Of a stretch of DNA of 64,000 bases, positions 55,893 through 64,000 are shown in pieces. A program made the position numbers and the translations under genes. This stretch comes from Hericium rajendrae (Eukaryota > Basidiomycota > Agaricomycetes > Russulales > Hericiaceae), in assembly GCA_033439255.1 (NCBI GenBank), contig CM065891.1:310001-374000 (forward strand). Direction: 5' to 3'. The notes under the pieces are model-generated. The model had not been told where the DNA came from, did no database searches, and was given only the letters and a program-made list of their open reading frames with translations. Every line of letters starts with the position of its first letter. The stretch's first letter is position 1.

Positions 55893-56600
55893 CTTCAGAT
55901 GTGTTGTGTGCCCTGTCCTTCGTGCCTCGTGCTTTTAAATGCAGTCGAGGCGTCGGAGCTCAGCTGGGCGATTGACGTTGGATCAATCCCTTGACGGCAG
56001 ACAGCGGGTCTGGTTCCACGACTCAGCAGATTGTCTCCCACTGAGTAGTCCGAGAGCATCCCAACCCCGCATATTCCGGCGGTATTGCGTTTCTGGTCAT
56101 CACACACCCACGACATGTGGTCCGGTTGCGCTTCTTCAGCCCCGCATGCAGTATCGTGCCGCATGGCATAGTGCCAGAAGGGAGTGTCTTTCAGCCGCAA
56201 CTGCCACGGTTCGCATGCCCAAATGGATCTGCTTATATGACATCGTCGAGAACCTACGTCGTGACCGACCCTGCATCCAATATTCCGTGGCCATTCAATA
56301 TGACGAAGCACAGAAGCAGCCAGCGCTCGGTTTTTAGAACGTCGTTACTGATCTGCTGTCAGTGAGAGAAACCACAAAAAATATGGAGTCTCCCTTTCGC
56401 CGTTGCAATGTTGAATGCAAGTTGAATGTGCCCAATAAAATCCGACTACATAAATACGCGCCCACTGCTTAGACGCGTCTCGACGCGTGACGGGACGCGC
56501 CAGATTGTGACAGGACGCGTCTCAGTTCGCCTTCCGTGTCTTCGAGCTGCTCTTAGACAACTAAACCTCCACATATACCCTCGACAGTACTGACCACACT
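55893..56600. other. intergenic, no gene recognised
   Basis: 5' flank of the flavin reductase pseudogene and of DCC1. At 56475-56525 the motif GACGCGTC and its variants (ACGCGTCTCGACGCGTGACG) recur; these contain MluI-box-like ACGCGT sites, three upstream of the DCC1 start. In yeasts ACGCGT elements drive G1/S genes, which fits a replication-linked cohesion factor, but this is inference. Confidence 0.45.
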
Positions 56601-58002
56601 ATGTCAGACCTTGATGTCAAATTTCCAGGAGAACCATCTCAGCAGAGTTCGTATAGATTACTAGAGCTTCCACCCGAGCTCCTCAAACTGGTCGAATCGT
56701 CAGTGGACAATGACCTGAGGTGACAGACTACCCGTTGTCATTGTACCTCAAATTTTACGCTCAATCGCGCAGGTTTACTATCAAGGGCTCGCCTGAAGAG
56801 GACGCCGTTCTCTGCACAGAAAACAAGACGTACACACTGCGATCTGTTGTATTGTCCAACTCCGTTCTCGTCATGACACCGCCGAAACGTGATACGGTCG
56901 AGGCGGATGGCGATCGGGAAGCTGTCGTGATTAGAGATACCCTCGGCGAGATTTTGGAGCTTGTGCCTGCTGTGCCAAAGCTCCATAGGCTGAAGGGACT
57001 GCTGCGCGGTATGGAGTGGGAGGAGGGACGCGAGGATGAAGACGACGAGGAAGGAGACAGCCCCAGGCCCCAGGTTTCTTTTTTCTCGCTTTCTCGTCTT
57101 TTGTTTTCTGATGATTGGTTTCTGCAGATGCGACAATGGTATAGTTACGAGCAGGCCAAATCCGAAATCCAGTCAAGTGAACAAGAACTTAAGCGTGCGC
57201 TTCGAGAAAAGCACATCCTCGTCATCGACGGTTCGTAGTATGTTTCATTCTTACAGCCCTTTAGTAGCTTATTTGCATGTACCAGGCAATCTTCGCCCTC
57301 TAACGCCGTCTTACCTCCTCACTATCCTCGAGCTGCTTCTCATCCAGCTCGTCTCACTATCTCAGGACCACCAATCAGCCTCCGTCACAGACCTCATACG
57401 CTCAATCGAGGATGATCACGACATCAAACGAGAGATCATCACTCAGGTGATGCAGTGGTTTGGCGAAGTGTCATCGAACAGGTGGAGGATGGATATAGAG
57501 GCAGTCGTCACGCAGGTCGGATTGGGTATTCTCCGGCATTATAAAGTAAGCGGCAGGAGACTGCCCTGTTTGTTTGTGAGTTTATCTCGGTATGCAGGAC
57601 GAACCCATCGCGGAGGAAGAACTGCTTGCGACGTGGCGAAAGGCCGTAGGAGACAAGTTCGCCTCGCAAGTTTCGCTAGTTCTTCTACTGGTAAGCACCA
57701 AATACGCTCATTCCCTTCAGCACCCACTTACATGGCATGTCTAGGGAAACTACCTTACATCCACCTCCGCCTTTGCCTCTGGCCTCCAAATATCGTACTT
57801 CCCCAGATCGGAGCTGCCCACCGACCCCGGCGCGCGTTTCGCAGATCTCTTCCTCACGCGATCGAAATGGAAGGCAGGGGACATCGCGCCCTTCCTTGCA
57901 GATATTGTCGTCGATAACAAGGATCGGGACAAGCTCCTGCTCAAGTATGCCAGGGCTCAGACAGACAAGGAGGGCGTCTGGTATACTGCACGAGCGCGCT
58001 AG
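56601..58002 (+). CDS. DCC1: sister chromatid cohesion protein Dcc1
   Basis: Six exons (56601-56719, 56773-57073, 57128-57230, 57286-57545, 57598-57690, 57745-58002), consistent phases, 377 residues, close to the usual family length. Family features are YRLLELPPELLKLVES, FTIKGSPEEDAVLCTENKTY, TLRSVVLSNSVLVM, the central helices LRPLTPSYLLTILELLLIQL and the winged-helix C-terminus (EEELLATWRKAVGDKF; NYLTSTSAFASGLQISYFP; RSKWKAGDIAPFLADIV). Dcc1 with Ctf8 forms the arm of the Ctf18-RFC clamp loader that links DNA polymerase epsilon to PCNA loading and cohesion. Intron 2 (57074-57127) is 54 nt without a stop, so its retention would insert 18 residues. Confidence 0.9.
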
Positions 58003-58132
58003 TGCCCGAGCTGGGCGTACTCCATAATAAATATACATGTACTTTCTATAGCATGTGGGATCTATACTACATATTAACACGACGGCAAAAGACAAACTTG
58101 AGCATGCAGGCAAAACAAGAAAAACGGGAGCC

Positions 58133-59777
58133 TCAATCCGCCGCAGTCTTCGCCCTCTTCCGCCGCCCAGGCCCCGCCTTCTTCGGGCTCGAAGGTGTCA
58201 CATCGTCGTCGGTGCGCTTCTTGCGCTTCCCTTTGACGGGCGCGGCGGCCTGCTTCGCCGCGACGGCCATGATGTCCTCGACCGACGCGCCCTCCTCCAC
58301 GAGCCCGACGATCTCCCAGCAGACCCGGCACACGTTGCTGTTCAGCCGGATATCGTGGAAGATCTCGCGGATCGCGCGGCGGAGCGCATGGATCATCTCC
58401 GCGCGGTCCTCGTCCGAGTGGCCCTTCCCGCGCATAATGTACAGGATCACGCCTGTCAGATCCCAACCGCACAATCAGCGACCGAGCAGGCACAAAGAGA
58501 GAGAACGACGGACCGATGTAGAGGAACTCCACGGGCGCGACCTTCGCCTTGACCTCCCGAAACGCAGCATTGAGCCCCTTGTCGTCCGCGAGGTGCCACA
58601 TCGTCTGCAGCACGAGCTCGATGCGGCTCTGCAGCTCGGGCGTGGGCCGCGCGTCGCTGCACAGCCAGCGGTCGAGCTTCTGCACCGTCGGCGCCTGCTG
58701 CTCGGGCAGGCCCTCGCAGCAGTACGCGATGAACGCGAGGTTCTGGAACGTGCGCCCGCGCTTGTCGTCGAACTCGAACTTGTTGTGCAGCCCGTCGTCG
58801 GACGTGATGAACTTTGCCTCGAGCTGGTTGATCCAGTCTGCGCGCGGCGACGCGATGGCCTGCAGTTTTTCTGAGGGTAGTTCAGTGTACTGGTGCGGTT
58901 GTGGGTGGGAGGGGTACTGACCGGCGGAAGTGAGGCTCATGCCCAGCTGCACGCGCTGGAAGACGTCGCGCTCTGCCGCGGCGGTCAACCCGCGGTACTC
59001 AACTAATACCGCGTCGTCAGCGTCGTCGCGCTGGCGATTAGACAAAGGCACATACTGCATGTGATCTGCTTTTCTGCGAAGATCCGCTTCCCCGCCTCTG
59101 GGATCTCGTTTCGCGTCGCGCGCGTCGTCTCCGACACGGTGTAATACCATATTTTGCGCGTGTCGGGATCGCGATCTGTGTGGCTGCTCGTCAGAACCAG
59201 CACGCGTCAAAGGGGCAGTACGCGACGTACATCCAATCTACACAACATCCACGTGAATGAGCACAGCACAACCTTTATCCAATCGAAAGTTACACGTACC
59301 TGCCCGTCAAAGAACTTCTGGATACTCGTCAGCCGCTGCTTCCCATCCACGCAGATACGCGTCTCCTCCCCGTCCTCGTCCTCGACCACGGCGAAGATCA
59401 CAGGCGGCACGTAAAAGTTGTGAAATATCGAGTCGACGATCTCCATCTGCTTCGACGTCGGCCACACCACGTCTGCAGGCCACACGCGTTCAGCTCGCGC
59501 CTCACTATGACGGCGCCGCGTCACGCACCTCGCTGGTACGGCGGGCACAGGTCGACCTCGCCGTTGTGTATGCGCACTGCACGGTACATCTACGTGAGGA
59601 TGAGAAGAGGGGAGAGAGAACGCGTCGCGTACTGTGCAGCTCTTCGGTCGTGAAGGATTGCGCGATGGGCTGGCCGAGCGAGCGGCGGATTTTGAAGACC
59701 ATCGGGTCGGGCGCGTCTTCGTCGACGGACATGTAGTCCTGGTCGAGCTCGTCGCGGTCGTCTTCCTTGTCTGACAT
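58133..59777 (-). CDS. DUF262 (ParB/GmrSD-N-like) protein
   Basis: Seven exons (59777-59633, 59589-59529, 59472-59296, 59175-59056, 59002-58922, 58870-58514, 58452-58133), about 419 residues. The DUF262 core is plain: IHNGEVDLCPPYQRDVVWP, then SKQMEIVDSIFHNFYVPPV, ICVDGKQRLTSIQKFFDG, and KIWYYTVSE. The Lys/Arg-rich tail (KGKRKKRTDDDVTP; GPGRRKRAKTAAD) looks like a nuclear signal. In bacteria this domain is the NTPase/nickase half of GmrSD-type defence enzymes. Agaricomycetes have a lineage of uncharacterised eukaryotic versions. The joint between exons 1 and 2 is out of phase with any GT-AG pair I could find, so that junction is wrong or a one-base lesion exists. Confidence 0.72.
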
Positions 59778-60356
59778 GGTGAAGAATTCTGCAGGGGCAG
59801 ATGGGTCAGCATGCTGGAGCTGGCAAAGGGGAGAGCAGGTGGGAATTGTTAAGATGGATGTGCCTTACCCAGGATGTTTTATTTGAGGAAGAAAGGAAAA
59901 AAGATAGTTGAAGTACTATGAAGGGGAGGGGATTAAGGGAATTAAGCACTGGGGAGAGATGCCAGCAAAGTGCTGGTGGGGAGAGGAGTGAAAGGCAATT
60001 GTCTGAGGGCTTGAGAGTTCAGATAAACAATAGCCAAATACATGTAAACAAACCATTCTGCTTCACAAGCTTCACACCTGAAGCCATGGGGCCATGAAGA
60101 GGCTTCCAAAGTTCCATGGCCCATGAGGCCTGACAGACCTGAAACAACATACTGCATAAACGCGCAGGTATCGCTGTATATGTTTCTTTCCCTATCATCA
60201 CCTGTCTCACTCGGTACAGCGAACGAAAACAAGTTCACGACAAAGCATGCAATTATGATTAGATATAAGCATATAATTACTTGATCCAATGTTGAGCGCT
60301 GGCAGACATCTAGCCAACGACAGGGTATCGCCGCTCATTCACTCCCCCACACAACC
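59778..60356. other. intergenic, no gene recognised
   Basis: AT-richer spacer between two minus-strand genes. The open minus frame at 59942-60289 has no family resemblance and poor codon bias. Confidence 0.45.
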
Positions 60357-62223
60357 CTATGCATCGCCCGCCTTAAACGCGCCGAACTCGTCGCTCCTGC
60401 GCTCCGTATACGACAGACTGCGACTGCGGATCGTGCTCATGCTCGGCCGCCCGCCGTCCTCCTCGTGCTCCTCCATCAGATGCATGCCCTCCGGCCCCGC
60501 ATGCGTAGGATTTGGTCGCAGCGGCGCGTCCGCCGCGCCCCCGCGCAAAGTCGCCTCGCCGCCCTCGCCCTCGTCGTCGCTCGCCTCGCCCACGTCCCAC
60601 ACGACCTCGCCGTCCGCGTGCTCGCCGCCGTCCGCGCTGCCCTTCCCGTCCGCCTTGCGCGCGGGGCGCCCGGGCACGGTGTGCAGCTGGATGCCGTCGC
60701 GCGGCTTCGTGCTCTCGGGCTTCTTGTGCGTGAGGAGGACGACGCCGGAGATGAGGATGAGGATGGAGCAGAAGATGAGGAAGAGCGTCCAGGAGGCGAA
60801 GGCGTCGACGGCGTCGTTGAAGATCTATGATGGGCGATGGTCACTAAAAGCGTATATGAGGCTTAGAGAATGACTTACCAATGAGTTGAGCCAACTGAAG
60901 GGGAATTGTGGTCAGCGGACAGTAGACACGTTGTATTGTAGACTTACCCAGTCGCGGTGTACACGCCGTAGAAGACTGGCACGACCAAAGTGGAGTCGTA
61001 CACCTTCAAGCCGCGATTAAGGCACACGATCTGCATGACCGCGAGAATCGCAAGGAACATGAACGTCACGATCGGCGCGGCGTGTCCAATCTGGTTCCCC
61101 GGATTCTCATGCGACAGCGACCCCGCAATGAGCTGCACGCTGCAAACACGACAGTGAGCACGTACAACACCCGAGCAGCAGCACACGGCCTTACCCCGCC
61201 TTAGCGAACACCAGACACTCGCCCGCCATCCCGCCGCCGCAGCACGCCCACCCGATGCCGAGCGTCCACGCGACAACCTTATCGTCCTTCCCCGCCGTCC
61301 ACTCCTCAAGCCGCTCCGCAATCCACACCAAGCACCAGTCCCACCACTCCTTCGCGCGGATCAGCGGCCCGCCGCTCACGGCGCGCGGCATGCGCGCGGT
61401 CATGCCCGCGAACGGCTCCGCGGAGAGGTCCGCGCGCGTCGTGAGCACGAGCTCGAGCTGCGACGTGAAGATATACAGCGCGATGAGCGCGAGCGACAGC
61501 ACGATGAAGAAGCCGAGCCAGCCGCCGCGGCCCCAGAGGTAGGCGAGGTGGTGCGCGTCGGTCTCGGTTGACAGGCCGGTGTTGATGGAGCCGAAGGCGA
61601 CGATGCCGATGACGCCGAGGATGACGACCACCGTGCCCTAGACGTGAGACGCGGTCAGGGGGACGTACGGCAGAGGAGAGTGGACGCACGTAGATGTCGG
61701 TCCATGTTACGGGCGTGCCTACCAGAAAGCGGGCAAATAGGAAGTTGAAGATGAGGGACGTGGAGCCGAGCGGTGCGACGTATTCGGCTCGCATGTATTC
61801 GAGCGCAACGGTCGAGCCTATGAGCTGCGAGAGGCTGGGGGCCAAGGTGAGCCTGGCGCACAAGACGTCAAAAGGAGTACGCACATGTACAGCGTCATGC
61901 CCAGGAGCCATAAGGGCCGTGCCCAGTCCTTCTTTCGCGCGCTTTTGGGAACAGCACTACTCCTTACCTTTACACAGACCTTCTGGTCAGCGACAGAGGC
62001 ACGAAGAACGTGCAGGTACACATACATGGTCGAGTTTGGTCAGGTTCAGACCTGCTGCGTTTAGTACGGAAGCGAGTATAACTATCGCAAGGCCGATGAT
62101 GAAGGCCACCACCGCATTAGCATGGTGTGCTGGCACGGCATCTGGCACAGCGTCGTCTGGTATTGGTGGAGATTCTGTGTCATTGGATACCTGGCGAGAC
62201 AAGACTCGCAGGAAGACATCCAT
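60357..62223 (-). CDS. NIPA-type magnesium transporter
   Basis: About seven exons on the minus strand with short introns near 62025-61980, 61885-61835, 61690-61637, 61194-61142, 60950-60895 and 60880-60826. The protein has the DUF803/NIPA fold: NAVVAFIIGLAIVILASVLN, then LEYMRAEYVAPLGSTSLIFN, WLGFFIVLSLALIALYIF, HAAPIVTFMFLAILAVMQIV, LVVPVFYGVYTATGWLNSL and WTLFLIFCSILILISGVVLL, i.e. about nine membrane helices. NIPA proteins carry Mg2+ in endosomes and the plasma membrane. The cytosolic C-terminal tail of about 110 residues is Gly/Glu/Arg-rich and low-complexity. A hydrophilic loop after the middle helices (RAKEWWDWCLVWIAERLEEW) is longer than in animals. Start chosen at the first ATG (MDVFLRVLSRQV). 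Confidence 0.85.
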
Positions 62224-62945
62224 CGGAGCGTAGTTTCGTCAGTGAATTGCTCGAAATCCCGGGTGAAATCTAGAATATGTGAGAGCGTCAAGTCCAAAGC
62301 AAAGAGAGGGGGGTTTGTCTAGCAGATTGAAGTAAGATGAGGGGTCATGAAGCTGAGGTGTCTGAGAATCAGATGGAGCGCAAGCACAGGCTGCAGCCGC
62401 CGCTTGATGATGTCTCGCTCGAAAGAAAGCGCTGCGGCAACGGAGCACTCCCATATATGGAAATGGCCCGGCACAGGGCTCGGCGAGCAATTCCCCAACA
62501 ACTGCCGTTTGCAAGCGACGGCACCGGGCGCGGTCATCGATAAATTGGTGTACAGAATATCTGGTGCAGCATCGAGAGGAAGAGTTCAGCGAGAGTTTTC
62601 GCGAGGGGACTCGCTAAAGATCCTAAAGATCGCGACCTAAATACAGCGCTCTGACTTCTGGATCTCTCCCTCGCTTATCATGCATCATGGTCTAGTCCAA
62701 GCTGCCCCGCACCCAGCCCTCACTGGATCAGTGATTGACCAGTATTATGAACATTTCACTCGTTTACTCTAATAAATTGAAGAAATTCCACCTTTTTCGT
62801 CGTAAGGACCGTGACCAAGGCACGACAAATCGCATTTGGTCAGCAAGACATCATAGCTCTGACAACCTTTCCGTTCCCCGCCATCGTACCGAAGGTAAGG
62901 TGCTCTCTACGATCACTTTCTCGTTCAACGGGACGTAGGCTCAGC
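62224..62945. other. divergent intergenic region
   Basis: Separates the NIPA gene (minus) from the TCP11 gene (plus); it should hold both promoters. No gene recognised. Confidence 0.45.
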
Positions 62946-64000
62946 ATGAGTGATTCATTCAAAGCCGTGATCTCGCGTCTCGAGTCATTATCGCTCGAAC
63001 ACCCCTCAAACGACACGCTCAAAGCTACCCTTGCCCATCTCGCACGCAATGGAGACGAGTTGTCCTGGGACGACGTCCGCCGGCAGATCCAGATCCTAGA
63101 GGATCAGGGTCTGTGGGGAAGCGAAGACAGTGACAAGAGACTTTTGGACGATCTGCAGCGCTCTCTAGAAGCGAGGAAGAGACGGCGATCTCGAGCACCA
63201 AGTACTGCCTCTTCCTCAGCAAAGCGGTCGCGGGACATATCGGTCGTGCGATTGCCTCCATCAGCAGCCCCAAATCCTCTGTTGCGATTCATGCCCCCTG
63301 CGACCCTGCTTCCTATCGAACTTGTGGACCTCCTGGACGAAACTTACTTCATGCACCTCCTCGCCACTGATCCCGCCAAGGTCGTGCCTCCAGGCAAATC
63401 GCTGCTATCCATGATGACCCAGCGCGAAGTGCGCGAACACAAGGAAGGCGAACTTCCTAGCCTGCAAGAAAAGGTCGAGGAGGTCATCCGCCGAGCTTTC
63501 TGGGACGAGGTTCGTGCATTTCTTTTCCTAAACCTATTTTACATTGGCAGCTGACTCTGTCAGGCTCTAGACACCCTCTCTTCAAGCGAACCTTCTGTCC
63601 AGCTACGACGCCTCAAGCTCCTCTTCGACGACCTACACATCGCCCTGAAACCCCTCCTCCCCGAGCACCACATGGTGCTCGCCACCCTATCCGCCCCGCT
63701 CTCACCAACCTCTGCACCGCTACGATCAGCAGTGATGCACCTCCGCGAGGTCCTCCGCGCCCTCAAAGAGCGCTGCGCCCCCGCGCGCGACCCCTACATC
63801 GACGCGATGCTGGCCCGGCTCGACGAGCTTAACCCCTCAACCTCGACCCAGTACCAGGCCAAGGCCATCACCGACACGATCCGCGACGTCCTCAAGCTCG
63901 CAGACACGATGAAAGAGGACCTCTCCCAGTTCGTCCTCGGCACGCTCGGCGAGCAGCAGCTCCGCTCCACGATCCGGACACAGGCGCTCGCGCGCGAACG
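62946..64000 (+). CDS. TCP11-domain protein, 3' end beyond window
   Basis: Exon 1 62946-63509, phase-0 intron 63510-63563, exon 2 from 63564 open to the window edge; at least 333 residues are seen. The first part (ISRLESLSLEHPSNDTLKAT) is helical with a basic RKRRRSRAPS stretch. The TCP11 domain begins near PNPLLRFMPPATLLPIELVD and includes QLRRLKLLFDDLHIALKPLL, LATLSAPLSPTSAPLRSAVM, HLREVLRALKERCAPARDPY and IRDVLKLADTMKEDLSQFVL. Fungal relatives include yeast Sok1, a suppressor of protein kinase A loss; a role in cAMP signalling is possible by analogy. Confidence 0.85.

Noticed and set aside
59942-60289. 115-codon minus-strand frame with a hydrophobic start
   Set aside because: No homologous motif, AT-rich composition unlike the neighbouring genes, and no flanking splice signals.
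1-64000. CRISPR arrays, operons and ribosome binding sites
   Set aside because: Spliceosomal introns throughout show a eukaryotic nuclear genome, and no spaced identical repeats of CRISPR type were seen.

Overview
This window looks like genomic DNA of a filamentous basidiomycete, probably an Agaricomycete. Nearly every recognisable gene is cut by short GT-AG introns of about 45-85 nt, both intact tRNA genes carry introns, and the families are typical of mushrooms: FAM72, MIA40, an RNA-dependent RNA polymerase (RdRP), a Sec7 GEF, an F-box protein, a DUF262 protein, a CACTA/Tnp2-type transposase and a Ty3 chromovirus. Exon coordinates were worked out by hand from splice motifs and reading phase, so edges marked uncertain should be treated as such.

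Layout. 1.9-3.1 kb: FAM72 protein. 3.6-3.9 kb: a tRNA-Phe relic and an intact tRNA-Phe. 4.4-11.9 kb: a local expansion of a coiled-coil family with an HPD-containing C-terminal domain (two intact members, one nonsense pseudogene, one truncated relic), interleaved with the mitochondrial import oxidoreductase MIA40. 12.3 kb: tRNA-Lys. 12.6-18.5 kb: a 17-exon gene that joins a cellular RdRP to an SF1 helicase in one 1669-residue product. This is the most interesting feature. A P-loop ATPase (AAA_28 type) diverges from it across 210 bp. 19.4-29.5 kb, all on the minus strand: an iron-type alcohol dehydrogenase, a mitochondrial CDF metal transporter and a large Sec7/PH protein.

30.1-47.4 kb is a nested transposon block. 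An outer DNA transposon (transposase gene on +, accessory gene on -) is split by a Ty3/Gypsy chromovirus with near-identical LTRs and a 5-bp target duplication. The gag gene of that retroelement is split in turn by a 3.84-kb non-autonomous-looking element with TIRs, a 2-bp AT duplication, GC-rich minisatellite arrays and several near-perfect palindromes. Deleting each insertion restores an open frame. Gag and pol are linked by a canonical -1 frameshift heptamer.

47.4-64 kb: a diverged duplicated segment also present near 21.6 kb, an intact flavin-reductase-like gene and its decayed paralogue on either side of an F-box gene, then housekeeping genes: the cohesion factor DCC1, a nuclear-type DUF262 protein, a NIPA-type magnesium transporter and the start of a TCP11-domain gene that runs off the right edge.

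Functional themes are RNA silencing (RdRP-helicase, lying about 12 kb from the transposon block with three genes between them), mitochondrial biogenesis and metal handling (MIA40, CDF), vesicle traffic (Sec7), and replication-coupled cohesion (DCC1).
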